From assembly GCF_003258595.1 (NCBI RefSeq), contig NZ_QHHQ01000004.1, positions 1-64,000 of the forward strand: a DNA stretch of 64,000 nucleotides. Direction: 5' to 3'. Numbering within the stretch: the first letter of the stretch is position 1; every line of letters begins with the position of its first letter. Shown here piece by piece: positions 18,088 through 27,136 of the stretch. Made by a program: the position numbers and the translations under genes. This stretch comes from Acuticoccus sediminis. Its GTDB lineage: Bacteria > Pseudomonadota > Alphaproteobacteria > Rhizobiales > Amorphaceae. The notes beneath the pieces were generated by a model. The model had not been told where the DNA came from and ran no database searches. It saw only the letters and a list, made by a program, of their open reading frames with translations.

Positions 18088-19200
18088 GTGTCGATCGCCG
18101 ATCGCGCGGGCGGGGGGGAGAGCCCCCTCGCCTCGTCACCGGGCGGCCCGTCGCACCGCGCCGCAAGGCCGGAGCGGCGCCGGATCGTGCCCCGCTGGAT
18201 CGTCCGCCTCGCCTCGGGCGTCGGCACGATCGCGGTCACGCTCCTCGGCCTCCTCTTCGTCACCTTCATCATCGGCCGCCTGATGCCGATCGACCCGGTC
18301 CTCGCCGTCGTCGGCGAGCGCGCCACCCAGTCGACCTACGATCAGGTCTACCGCGAGATGGGCCTCGACCAGCCCGTCATCGTCCAGTTCCTCTACTATC
18401 TCCGCGACGTCCTCTCCGGCGACTTCGGCCGCTCCACCACGACGGCGCATCCGGTCATCGAGGACATCGCGCGCGTCTTCCCCGCGACGCTTGAGCTCGC
18501 GACGCTGGGCACGCTCATCGGCGTCCTCGTCGGCGTGCCGCTCGGCGTGCTGGCGGCGGTCAAGCGCGGCTCGCTGGTGGACCAGATTGCGCGCGTGCTG
18601 GCGCTCGTCGGCTACTCGGCGCCGATCTTCTGGCTCGGCCTGCTGGCGCTCAACGTGTTCTACGGGCAGCTCGGCTGGGTCGCCGGGCCGGGGCGCGTCT
18701 CCATCTTCTACATGGACCTCGTGCCGCCGGTGACGGGTCTGGTCCTCGTCGATGCCATCCTCGACGATAACTGGGACGTCTTCTGGGACGCGCTCAGCCA
18801 CATCATCCTTCCGGCCTCGCTGCTGGGTTACTACTCGCTCGCCTACATCTCCCGCATGACGCGCTCCTTCATGCTGGAGCAGATGTCGGCGGAATACGTC
18901 ACCACCGCGCGGGTGAAGGGCGTGCCGGAGTGGCGCGTCATCTGGGGGCACGCGTTCGCCAATATCCGCGTGCAGCTCATCACCGTGATCGCGCTGTCCT
19001 ACGCCGCCCTTCTGGAGGGCTCGGTGCTGACCGAGATCATCTTCGCCTGGCCGGGACTCGGCAACTATATCGCCACCGCCCTGCTGTCGGCCGACCTCAA
19101 CGCGGTGATGGGCGGGACGGTCGTGGTGGGCTGCGTCTTCGTCTGCCTCAACCTCTTCGCCGACTTCCTGTACCGCTTCTTCGACCCGAGGGCGCGCTGA
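18088..19200 (+). CDS. Dipeptide-type ABC transporter permease (DppB-like)
   Basis: A 370-residue inner-membrane permease. The N-terminal 33 residues are charged and unusual (GGGESPLASSPGG...). A membrane segment (IAVTLLGLLFVTFIIGRLMP), the family GLDQPVIVQFLYYLRDVLSGDFGRS, and the BPD_transp_1 domain with the EAA-type loop EYVTTARVKGVPEWRVIWGHAFAN follow. The GTG at 18088 directly abuts the upstream TAG. A later start is possible, because the first 33 residues look non-conserved. Confidence 0.9.
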   Translation: MSIADRAGGGESPLASSPGGPSHRAARPERRRIVPRWIVRLASGVGTIAVTLLGLLFVTFIIGRLMPIDPVLAVVGERATQSTYDQVYREMGLDQPVIVQFLYYLRDVLSGDFGRSTTTAHPVIEDIARVFPATLELATLGTLIGVLVGVPLGVLAAVKRGSLVDQIARVLALVGYSAPIFWLGLLALNVFYGQLGWVAGPGRVSIFYMDLVPPVTGLVLVDAILDDNWDVFWDALSHIILPASLLGYYSLAYISRMTRSFMLEQMSAEYVTTARVKGVPEWRVIWGHAFANIRVQLITVIALSYAALLEGSVLTEIIFAWPGLGNYIATALLSADLNAVMGGTVVVGCVFVCLNLFADFLYRFFDPRAR

Positions 19201-20117
19201 TGGCCGCTGACAACGCCTCCTCCTGGCGCGCCTGGCTGCTGACCGACGCGCCCCACTCGCGCCTGCAGGCGCGCCTGTCCACGATGTACACCGGGTGGCT
19301 CGCCTTCCGCTCCAACCGGCTGGCGATGGTCGGGCTCGGGATCCTGCTGCTCCTCATCCTCGTCGCGGCGTTCGCGCCGTACGTGGCGCCGGACAGCCCG
19401 TTCTCGCAGAACCTCTCCAACCGCCTCCAGCCGCTCGGCGCCGAGGGGCATGTCCTCGGCACCGATTCGCTCGGCCGCGACATCCTCTCGCGCATCATCT
19501 GGGGCGCGCGCATCACGCTGGTCATCGTCGCGCTGGTCGCCGTCATCGCGGCGCCCATCGGGCTGCTGGTCGGCACCGTCGCGGGCTACTTCGGCGGCTG
19601 GCTCGATGCGGTGCTGATGAGGATCACCGACATCTTCCTCGCCTTCCCGCGCCTCGTCCTCGCGCTCGCCTTCGTGGCGGCGCTGGGGACGGGGATCGAG
19701 AACGCCATCATCGCGATCTCCATCACCGCCTGGCCGCCCTATGCCCGCATCGCCCGGGCGGAGACGCTGACGATCCGCCACCAGGACTTCATCTCCGCGA
19801 TCCGCCTTCAGGGCGCGGGGCCGATCCGGATCATCACGCGGCACATCTGGCCGCTGTGCATCTCGTCCCTCATCGTGCGGGTGACGCTCGACATGGCGGG
19901 GATCATCCTCGCGGCGGCCGGTCTCGGCTTCCTCGGCATGGGGGCGCAGCCACCGGCACCGGAATGGGGGGCGATGATCTCCGAGGGGCGGCGCTTCATC
20001 CTCGACTACTGGTGGGTGGCCGCGGTGCCGGGATTTGCGATCTTCCTCGTGTCGCTCGGCTTCAACCTCCTGGGTGACGGCCTGCGCGACGTCCTCGACC
20101 CGAAGGATGCGAAATGA
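19200..20117 (+). CDS. Dipeptide-type ABC transporter permease (DppC-like)
   Basis: A 305-residue second permease. Seen are the first membrane segment (MVGLGILLLLILVAAFAPYVAP), HVLGTDSLGRDILSRIIWGARITL, and the EAA loop IRHQDFISAIRLQGAGPIRIITRHIWP. The ATG at 19200 overlaps the stop of the preceding permease by one base. Confidence 0.93.
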   Translation: MAADNASSWRAWLLTDAPHSRLQARLSTMYTGWLAFRSNRLAMVGLGILLLLILVAAFAPYVAPDSPFSQNLSNRLQPLGAEGHVLGTDSLGRDILSRIIWGARITLVIVALVAVIAAPIGLLVGTVAGYFGGWLDAVLMRITDIFLAFPRLVLALAFVAALGTGIENAIIAISITAWPPYARIARAETLTIRHQDFISAIRLQGAGPIRIITRHIWPLCISSLIVRVTLDMAGIILAAAGLGFLGMGAQPPAPEWGAMISEGRRFILDYWWVAAVPGFAIFLVSLGFNLLGDGLRDVLDPKDAK

Positions 20118-20968
20118 CCCTCCTCGACGTCGAAAACCTCACCGTCACCTTCCCCACCCGGACGGGCACGTTCGAGGCGGTGCGCGGGACGACCTTCTCG
20201 CTCGGCAAGGAGCGGCTCGGCATCGTCGGCGAGTCGGGGTCCGGCAAGTCGATGACCGGGCGGGCGATCCTGCGCCTCATCCGGCCGCCCGGCGTCGTCA
20301 CCGCCAGCCACATCCGCCTCGGCGACGAGGACCTCCTCGGCAAGTCGGAACGGCAGATGCGCAGGATCCGCGGCGAGCGGATCTCGATGGTGATGCAGGA
20401 CCCGAAGTTCTCGCTGAACCCGGTCATGACGGTCGGCGACCAGATCATGGAAGCCTACCGCCTGCACGAGAAAGGCGGCCGGCGCACCGCGCGGCTCCGT
20501 GCGCTGGAGATGCTGGAGGCGGTGCAGATCCGCGATCCGGAGCGCGTCTTCCGCGCCTACCCGCACGAGGTGTCGGGCGGCATGGGCCAGCGCATCATGA
20601 TCGCGATGATGCTGATCCCCAATCCCGAGATCCTGATCGCCGACGAGCCGACGTCCGCGCTCGACGTCTCGGTCCAGCAGGAGGTGCTGGCGATCATGGA
20701 CCGCCTGGTGCGCGACCGCGGGATGGGGCTGATCTTCATCAGCCACGACCTCAACCTCGTCGCCTCCTTCTGCGACCGGGTGCTCATCATGTACGCGGGC
20801 CGCATCGTCGAGACGCTGCGGGCCGACCGCCTGCACGAGGCCGAGCACCCCTACACGCGCGGCCTCCTCGGCTCGCTCCCCCGGCTCGACGCGCCGACCG
20901 ACCACCTGACGGTCCTGAAGCGCGATCCCGCCTGGCGCGACGCTCCGTCCGTGGAGGGCCGGGCATGA
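20114..20968 (+). CDS. Dipeptide-type ABC transporter ATPase (DppD-like)
   Basis: A 284-residue ATP-binding subunit: Walker A GESGSGKS near residue 38, Q-loop VMQDPKFSLNPVMTVGDQI, signature VSGGMGQR, Walker [15 protein letters not shown] and the switch His in FISHDLN. The C-terminal RADRLHEAEHPYTRGLLGSLP belongs to the oligopeptide-transporter ATPase extension. It overlaps both neighbours by four bases (ATGA). Confidence 0.94.
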   Translation: MTLLDVENLTVTFPTRTGTFEAVRGTTFSLGKERLGIVGESGSGKSMTGRAILRLIRPPGVVTASHIRLGDEDLLGKSERQMRRIRGERISMVMQDPKFSLNPVMTVGDQIMEAYRLHEKGGRRTARLRALEMLEAVQIRDPERVFRAYPHEVSGGMGQRIMIAMMLIPNPEILIADEPTSALDVSVQQEVLAIMDRLVRDRGMGLIFISHDLNLVASFCDRVLIMYAGRIVETLRADRLHEAEHPYTRGLLGSLPRLDAPTDHLTVLKRDPAWRDAPSVEGRA

Positions 20969-21723
20969 TCGCGCTCGACGTCGCCGACCTCGACGTCTGG
21001 TTCGGACACGGGGAGGACCGGGTCGACGCCGTCCGGGGCGCCAGCTTTTCCGTCGAGAAGGGCGGCTCGTTCGGTCTCGTCGGCGAATCGGGGTCCGGCA
21101 AGTCCACGGTGCTGCGGGCGATCACGGGGCTGGCGCCGGCATGGTCGGGCTCGATCATCGTCAACGGCAAGCCGCTGGGGGCGACGCGGGACCGGACCTT
21201 CTACGGGACGGTGCAGATGGTGTTCCAGGACCCCTACGCCTCGCTGCATCCGCGCCATTCGGTCGACAAGGTGCTGAACGAGACGCTGCGGCTGCACGGG
21301 ATCAGGGACACCAACCGGCGCATCCCGGAGTTGCTGGAGCAGGTCGGCCTCGGCCCCTCCTTCCGCTTCCGCTACCCGCACCAGCTCTCGGGCGGGCAGC
21401 GCCAGCGCGTCGCCATCGCGCGGGCGCTGGCGCCGGAGCCGTCGATCCTGCTGCTGGACGAGCCGACATCGGCGCTCGACGTCTCGGTGCAGGCGGAGAT
21501 CCTCAACCTGCTGACGGACCTGCGGCGCGAGCGGGGCCTCACCTACGTGATGGTCAGCCACGACCTGTCGGTCGTCGGTCACATGACGGAGAAGGTGGCG
21601 GTGATGAAAGGCGGCGAGATCGTCGAGGTGATGGACGTCGCCGCGATGCGGGCGATGACGCCGAGCCATCCCTACACGCGCCACCTCCTGGAGGCGTCGC
21701 TCGGCTACAAGCGGGCCGGCTGA
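20965..21723 (+). CDS. Dipeptide-type ABC transporter ATPase (DppF-like)
   Basis: A 252-residue partner ATPase: Walker [11 protein letters not shown]-loop [19 protein letters not shown], signature LSGGQRQRV, Walker [16 protein letters not shown]-loop VSHDLSVVG. It is shorter than DppF of enterics and lacks most of the C-terminal extension. Last gene of the operon; a strong hairpin follows. Confidence 0.94.
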   Translation: MIALDVADLDVWFGHGEDRVDAVRGASFSVEKGGSFGLVGESGSGKSTVLRAITGLAPAWSGSIIVNGKPLGATRDRTFYGTVQMVFQDPYASLHPRHSVDKVLNETLRLHGIRDTNRRIPELLEQVGLGPSFRFRYPHQLSGGQRQRVAIARALAPEPSILLLDEPTSALDVSVQAEILNLLTDLRRERGLTYVMVSHDLSVVGHMTEKVAVMKGGEIVEVMDVAAMRAMTPSHPYTRHLLEASLGYKRAG

Positions 21724-21751
21724 GCGCCCGCCCCACCGGGGCGGCCGCTGA

Positions 21752-21781
21752 CGTGGCGGCGCGAGGAAACGCGCCGCCGCG
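21752..21781 (+). terminator. Hairpin after the peptide ABC operon
   Basis: A 12-bp stem with one G:T pair (CGTGGCGGCGCG / CGCGCCGCCGCG) and a 6-base loop. There is no T-run, so termination is plausible but not certain. Confidence 0.55.
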
Positions 21782-21907
21782 TTCCCCCTCGGATCGTGGA
21801 ACCCCGCGCCAGACAATAAGCTGAAAGATGCGCCGGCGGCAGTGTTCGAGCGCCGCGTGACGTGGACCGCCCGAGAGGGAGGCGAGGATTTCCCACGCCG
21901 CCGAGGC

Positions 21908-22492
21908 TCAGATGGCGGTCAGCGTCCAGTCGACGATTTCGAGGGCGGCCTGGCGGGCGGCGGCGTTCATGCCCTCCGCCGCACTCTCCACGTCGTCGCT
22001 GCCGATCGGCACGGCGGCGTCGAAGACGCGGGTCCGCAGGACGCGGCCGTCCGAATCGTTCAGGAGTTTCACCGCGACTTCGACCCGCGCGCGATTGCCT
22101 TGGTAGGTCTCCACCTGGAACGCACGGACCTCGGTCACGACCTGATAGTTGATCAGGAGGCTCTGCCCCGGCAGGCCCACGGCGTGGACCCGGCCGGAGT
22201 TCTCGAACGTGTCGAGCAGGATGCGCTGCAGCACCTTCGGCGCCGCGTCCTGGTAGGCCACCTTCGGATAGTAGGCGAGCGTGAGCGCGGTCGGCTTGAC
22301 CGCGATCTTCGCCGTCGAGAGCGCCTCCAGCGCACGGGGCTCCGGCACCAGGATCTGCGCCGTGGTGCCGCTGGCCACCGCCGGATTGGGCAGCGCCGTC
22401 AGTTCGTAGATCGCCTCGACCTTATCGCCCCCGGCACACCCGATGAGGGCGAGCACGAGCGCCAGCGAAGCAACAGCGCGTACTCTCCTCAT
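21908..22492 (-). CDS. ABC-type transport auxiliary lipoprotein of the Mce/Mla operon
   Basis: A 194-residue lipoprotein with a lipobox (LALIGCAGG) around Cys19. It has the ABC_trans_aux/PqiC-like pattern: YELTALPN, ILVPEPRALEALSTAKIAVK, YYPKVAYQDAAPKVLQRILLDTFENSG, and LLINYQVVTEVRAFQVET. Relatives sit at the outer membrane and partner MCE proteins. The ATG overlaps the stop of the giant MCE gene by four bases (ATGA). Last gene of the operon. Confidence 0.85.
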   Translation of the reverse strand: MRRVRAVASLALVLALIGCAGGDKVEAIYELTALPNPAVASGTTAQILVPEPRALEALSTAKIAVKPTALTLAYYPKVAYQDAAPKVLQRILLDTFENSGRVHAVGLPGQSLLINYQVVTEVRAFQVETYQGNRARVEVAVKLLNDSDGRVLRTRVFDAAVPIGSDDVESAAEGMNAAARQAALEIVDWTLTAI

Positions 22493-25400
22493 CGGCGCTG
22501 CGGCGAATACCGCGGAGCGTTGTCACCACCGAAGATGATGCGGCTTGGGTCTCGGTCAAAACTCGACACGGCACTCTCGATGGATCTCAAGGTACTACGA
22601 CCTTGATTGATGAGGGCCCTCAGATCGTCAAGGCCGCTCTGGCTGAACCTCGAAAGGCCGTTAGCGATTTGGCCAGCGCGTGGCGCAAATGCAGCAGCAA
22701 CCTGCTCAATCGAGGCCGTTGCCTCATTCACACCATTGAAGACCCGCTGCACCTCGCCGCCCAGGACGGCGTTCGCACGGTCGACCAGCGTGCCGAGCTT
22801 GTTGGACGCGTTCTCGACGTTGACCGAGATCCGCTTCACCCGGTCGAGCACCTCCTGCACGAGGCCGTTCTCGCCGTCGGCCCCGTCGAGCGACTGAGTG
22901 ATCTGCTCGGCCGACTGGACCACGTCGTCGATGGCCTTGCCGATGGCGTCGGTGCGGGACCCGACCGCCGTCGCCACCTTCTGCGCGTTGTCGAGGATGC
23001 CGTTGATCGCGCTCGTGTTGATGGAGGCGACCGTGTCGGCGACCCCGTTGGCCGCGCGCGAGACGGACTGGACGATGCCGTCGATCGACGGCGCCTGGTC
23101 CCGCAGCGCCCCCGCGAAGGTCGACACCGAATCGATGGCGGAGCTGATCTCGTCCGCCCGGGCCGAGACCGCCGCCGCCACCTGGTCGATGCGCCGCGAG
23201 GCGTCGCCCACGGTGGAGACGATCTGCGAAACGTTCTCGCGCTGGTCCGACAGCGTGAGGGTCACGTCGCGCACGTTGGTCATGATGGCGCGGACCATCA
23301 CCGGATCGACCGCCGTCACGACCTCGGTGACCGCGTCGACCACCGGGTCGAGCTGTCGGCGGAGCGCCGGCAGCGTCGCGGTGAACGTCTTCACGTCCGC
23401 CACCGCGCTGTTGGCGGTGTCGATCGCCTCGGTGATCGTGCCGAGCTGGCCACGCACGCGGCCGGTGATCTCGGCAACGTCGTCGGCGGCGACGCCGGCG
23501 GTGGCGATGAAGTGCTGCACCTGCGGGGCGCTCGCGCCCAGCGTGTCGGTCAGCGTCTTGGCGCTGGCGACGATGTCGCTGATCGCCTGAGGATCCACCG
23601 CCTGCAGCACCGCCGAGACGTTCTCCACGCCCGGCTGCAGCGTTTCAGCGTAGCCCGGGAGGGTGTCGGCGAAGGTGCGCGCCGAGGCGACCGCGGCGCG
23701 CGCGTCGTCGATCGCGCCCGTCACCTGCGGCATCTGCGCCGAAACGGTCGCCGCGATCTGGCGCGCGTCCGCCGCCGTCCCGTCGACGTTGGCGATGATG
23801 GAGCGGACGTTCTCGGTCTGGCCGACGAGCGTCTCCGTCATCGACTTCACGTCGCTGACGATGCCCTGCACGGCGGTCGGATCGATCGCCGAGAGGACGG
23901 CGGAGACGTTCTCGATGCCGGGCTGCAGGGTCGTCGCGAACTCCGGCAGCGACTGGGCGAAGACGCGCGCGTCGGCGACGGTGGCCGCCGCGTTGTCGAT
24001 CGCGCCCTCGATCGCCGGCATGCGGGCCGCGACCGACGTCGAGATCGTTTCCGCATTGCCGAGCGTGCTCTCCGCCGACGTGATGATGTGGTCGATGGAG
24101 CCGGTGCGGTTGCTGATCGTGTCGGCGAGCGTGCGCACGCTGCCGACGATGCCCTCGACCGCGGTCGGATCCACCGCCGACAGAGCGGCCGAGAAGTTCT
24201 CGATCCCCGGCTGCAGCGAGGCGACGAGCTGGGGCGCCGCGTCCGCCGCCTGGCGGGCGCTGGCGATCGCCGCGGTGGCGTTGTCGATGGCGGTGCCGAT
24301 CTCGGTGCGGCGCGCCGCCACCTGCTCGATGATCACGCGCGCATCGGCGGCGACGGAGTTGGCGTCCGCCACCACGCCTTCGACGCGGTTGACGATCCGC
24401 TCCACCGCCGGTCCCTGCCCGGCGAGCGTCGCCGTCAGATCCTCGACATTGGCGACGATGGCGTCGATGGCGGCCGGGTCGATCGCCGACAGGGCGTCGG
24501 CGACATTCTGGATGCCCGGCTGCAGCGCGTCCGCCATCTGCGGCAGCTTGTCGGTCGTCTCGCGGACGCTGGCGATGGCGGCGGTGGCGTTGTCGATCGC
24601 CGTGCCGATCGCCGGCATGCGCTGGGCGACGGCCGAGGAGATCGCCTCGGCGCGCTGCGCGGTGCCGTTGGCCGAATCGATGAACTGCGAGATCGCCTCG
24701 TTCTTGCCGGCGATGGTCTGGGTGAACGATTCGACATTGGAGACGACGGCGTTGATGCGCGTCGCGTCGACCGCCCGCACCGTGGCGGCGGCGTCGCTGA
24801 GCAGCGTCTCGGCGCTGGTGACGAGCTTCGGCGCGCCCTCGGACGCCTCGCGCAGGTTGGTCACCATCTGCGCGGCCTGATCGAGCGTCGTGCCGATCGA
24901 TTCGCTGCGGGCGCTGAGGATCGCGGTCACGCTGTCGATGCCCTTGGCGGCGTCGGTCGCGGAGGCGACGAGGCTCGCGACGTTCTCCGACTGCCCGGCG
25001 AGCGTGGAGGTGACGGTCTGGACGTTGTCGACGATGCCGGTGACCTTCTCCGGCGTCACCGCGGCCGCGGCCTTGCTGAGGTTCTCGATCACCGGGGCCG
25101 CAGTCTGGACCGCGCCGCGCGCGTCGGCGATCAGGCTGGAGGCGTCGGTGATCGCCTGGTCCAGCGAGTCCTTGCGCTGGGCGATGACGTCGGTGATCGA
25201 GGCGACGTCGGTGCTGATGCGCGAGGCGTTGTCGATGAGGTTGCCGATGGCGTCCGAGCGGTCGGCGAACGCCGTGCTCGAGGTCGCCACGTTGGTCAGG
25301 ATCTTCGTGATCGTCCCGGCGTCGATCGTCCGGACCACCTGGTCGGCCGCGGCGACCGCGTCGTTCAGCGTGTTCGCGGTGTCGCTCAGGCGGGTGATGA

Positions 25401-26193
25401 TGCCGCCGACATTGTCGATCACCGTGCCGGCCTTCTGGCCGAGCTGCGGCAGCTCGCCGGTGAAGCTCTCGACGTTGCCGACGATGGTTGTGACGCGAGA
25501 CGGGTCGATGGCGGCGAGGATGCCGTTGGCGTTCTCGACGACGCCGGCGATCTTCGGCGCGGCCTCACCGATCGCGGAGGCGGCGTTGGAGAAGTCCGTC
25601 ACCATAGCCGGGATCTGCGGCGAGGCCTGGGCCAGGTTGTCGGTGATCGTGCGGACGTTCTGGACGACGCCGGACAGGTTCCCCTGGTTCTCGTCGACGA
25701 GCTGGCGCACCGAGCCCAGCGTGGAATCGAGCCGGCCGAGGACGCTCTGCAACGTGTCCAGCACGTTGGTGAAGGCGCTCGTCGCGGCCTGGAGGGTCGG
25801 AACCTTGTCCTCCTTCTCGGCCGCCTCGAAGATCGATTCGCCCGTGCCGCCGACCAGCGAGACGTAGGCGACGCCCGTCAGCCCCTGCGAGGCGAGCTGG
25901 GCCTGCGTGTTGACCTTGATCGGCGCGGAGGGGTTCACCCGCGTGATCGCGATGACGTTGTCGCCCCCTTCCGGCGGAAACTCGAGCGAGGTCACCTCGC
26001 CGATGCGGATACCGTTGAAGTAGACGCCCGCGCCCGTCGACAGACCCGTCACCGCCTCGGGGAAGATGATGCGCAGCGCCTCGGTCGCGCCACTGCCAGA
26101 GGACCGGTAGAGCCACCAGAGCGAACCGAACGCCCCTGCGAGGACGACGAGCACGAAAATGCCAATCGCGACGTAGTTGGCACGGGTTTCCAT
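22489..26193 (-). CDS. Giant MCE-domain protein with about ten 96-residue helical repeats
   Basis: A 1234-residue periplasmic subunit of the Mce/Mla lipid transporter. One membrane anchor lies at residues 7-30. A single MCE/MlaD domain follows at about 38-115 (FPEAVTGLSTGAGVYFNGIRIGEV, LASQGLTGVAYVSLVGG). The remaining 1100 residues are Ala/Val/Asp-rich helix. A (V/I)DPxx(V/I)xx(I/V) motif recurs at residues 230, 291, 380, 476, 572, 675, 771, 867, 963 and 1059. LQPG-like motifs stand 15 residues before it in the later copies. Spacings are mostly exactly 96. The tail ends FGGDNAPRYSPQRR. MlaD-type proteins are typically 150-450 residues, so this length is exceptional. It starts 49 bases after the ATPase gene. 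Confidence 0.9.
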   Translation of the reverse strand: METRANYVAIGIFVLVVLAGAFGSLWWLYRSSGSGATEALRIIFPEAVTGLSTGAGVYFNGIRIGEVTSLEFPPEGGDNVIAITRVNPSAPIKVNTQAQLASQGLTGVAYVSLVGGTGESIFEAAEKEDKVPTLQAATSAFTNVLDTLQSVLGRLDSTLGSVRQLVDENQGNLSGVVQNVRTITDNLAQASPQIPAMVTDFSNAASAIGEAAPKIAGVVENANGILAAIDPSRVTTIVGNVESFTGELPQLGQKAGTVIDNVGGIITRLSDTANTLNDAVAAADQVVRTIDAGTITKILTNVATSSTAFADRSDAIGNLIDNASRISTDVASITDVIAQRKDSLDQAITDASSLIADARGAVQTAAPVIENLSKAAAAVTPEKVTGIVDNVQTVTSTLAGQSENVASLVASATDAAKGIDSVTAILSARSESIGTTLDQAAQMVTNLREASEGAPKLVTSAETLLSDAAATVRAVDATRINAVVSNVESFTQTIAGKNEAISQFIDSANGTAQRAEAISSAVAQRMPAIGTAIDNATAAIASVRETTDKLPQMADALQPGIQNVADALSAIDPAAIDAIVANVEDLTATLAGQGPAVERIVNRVEGVVADANSVAADARVIIEQVAARRTEIGTAIDNATAAIASARQAADAAPQLVASLQPGIENFSAALSAVDPTAVEGIVGSVRTLADTISNRTGSIDHIITSAESTLGNAETISTSVAARMPAIEGAIDNAAATVADARVFAQSLPEFATTLQPGIENVSAVLSAIDPTAVQGIVSDVKSMTETLVGQTENVRSIIANVDGTAADARQIAATVSAQMPQVTGAIDDARAAVASARTFADTLPGYAETLQPGVENVSAVLQAVDPQAISDIVASAKTLTDTLGASAPQVQHFIATAGVAADDVAEITGRVRGQLGTITEAIDTANSAVADVKTFTATLPALRRQLDPVVDAVTEVVTAVDPVMVRAIMTNVRDVTLTLSDQRENVSQIVSTVGDASRRIDQVAAAVSARADEISSAIDSVSTFAGALRDQAPSIDGIVQSVSRAANGVADTVASINTSAINGILDNAQKVATAVGSRTDAIGKAIDDVVQSAEQITQSLDGADGENGLVQEVLDRVKRISVNVENASNKLGTLVDRANAVLGGEVQRVFNGVNEATASIEQVAAAFAPRAGQIANGLSRFSQSGLDDLRALINQGRSTLRSIESAVSSFDRDPSRIIFGGDNAPRYSPQRR
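22803..25596 (-). repeat. Internal 288-bp (96-codon) repeats in the MCE gene
   Basis: Residues about 200-1130 hold ten degenerate repeats. DP-type motif spacings are 61, 89, 96, 96, 103, 96, 96, 96, 96; each deviation from 96 is a multiple of seven. Copies starting at residues 660, 756 and 852 are the closest to each other. Confidence 0.85.
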
Positions 26194-26242
26194 CAGTGAG
26201 CCCTACTCGTTATGCGGCGGCCGGCCGCGACAGACTGAAACA

Positions 26243-27136
26243 TCATTCAGCGTCCACGAACCGCCCGCCGCGGACGCCGCGGAAGTATTCGCGAACCCAG
26301 GGGTGGTCGTAGTCGATCAGGTCCTGGACCGGGCCGTTGACGATGACACGCTTGTCGGCAAGCACCGCCACGCGGTCGCACACGTTCCACAAGGAATCGA
26401 GGTCGTGGGTCACCATGTAGACGGTGAGCCCGAGGGTATCGCGCAGGCCCGCGATCAGGTCGTCGAAATTGGCCGCGCCGATCGGGTCGAGCCCCGACGT
26501 CGGCTCGTCCACGAAGAGGAGGTCCGGGTCGAGCGCCAGCGCGCGGGCGAGACCGGCGCGCTTGATCATGCCGCCCGACAGCTCGGAGGGGAGCTTGTCC
26601 GCCGCGTTGCGGGCGAGGCCGACCATGTCGATCTTCATCAGCGCCAGCTCGTCCATGAGCTGCTTGCTCATGTTGGAGCCCTGCTCCTTCATCGGCACCT
26701 GGATGTTCTCCTTCACCGTCAGCGAGGAGAACAGCGCGCCCATCTGGAAGAGGACGCCGTAGCGGCGGTTGAGGAGCGCGCGCTGCGGTACCGACAGCTT
26801 GTCGACGTCCTCGCCGAAGAGGCGGATGGTGCCGGAATATTTCGGCACCAGGTCGAGGATGGTGCGCATCAGCACGGACTTGCCCTGTCCCGAGCCGCCG
26901 ACGAAGCCGAGGATCTCGCCGCGCCGCACGTCGAGGTTCAGGTTCTTGAACACCGTGAAGGAGCCGAAGCGGACCTCGACGTCGCGCACCTCGATGACGT
27001 GCTCGTCGGTCGGCTGGACGTGCTTCAGACCGTCGTCCTCCGCGGCCCTGCCGTGATGCGCGGGGACCTCGGTGACCCGCCGCGTCCCGTCCGGCAGGGT
27101 CTCTTCCATCGGGGCGGTATCGTCTTCGTCGCTCAC
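26243..27136 (-). CDS. Mla/Mce-type ABC transporter ATP-binding protein
   Basis: A 297-residue MlaF-like ATPase. A 45-residue acidic N-terminal extension is followed by IEVRDVEVRFGSFTVFKNLNL, Walker A GGSGQGKSV, the Q-loop FQMGALFSSLTVKENI, signature LSGGMIKR, Walker B LLFVDEPTSGLDP and H-loop VTHDLDS. FQMGALFSSLTV is typical of lipid-transport ATPases. Start is GTG at 27136, overlapping the permease stop by one base. Confidence 0.93.
   Translation of the reverse strand: MSDEDDTAPMEETLPDGTRRVTEVPAHHGRAAEDDGLKHVQPTDEHVIEVRDVEVRFGSFTVFKNLNLDVRRGEILGFVGGSGQGKSVLMRTILDLVPKYSGTIRLFGEDVDKLSVPQRALLNRRYGVLFQMGALFSSLTVKENIQVPMKEQGSNMSKQLMDELALMKIDMVGLARNAADKLPSELSGGMIKRAGLARALALDPDLLFVDEPTSGLDPIGAANFDDLIAGLRDTLGLTVYMVTHDLDSLWNVCDRVAVLADKRVIVNGPVQDLIDYDHPWVREYFRGVRGGRFVDAE

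Noticed and set aside
22803-25596. CRISPR array or transposon-type repeats
   Set aside because: The repeats are degenerate, in frame, 288 bp long and coding; they are protein repeats.
22603-26199. 1198-codon open frame on the plus strand across the MCE gene
   Set aside because: It is antisense to a clear MCE gene, is Arg/Asp-rich low-complexity sequence typical of the opposite strand of GC-rich repeats, and has no recognisable domain.
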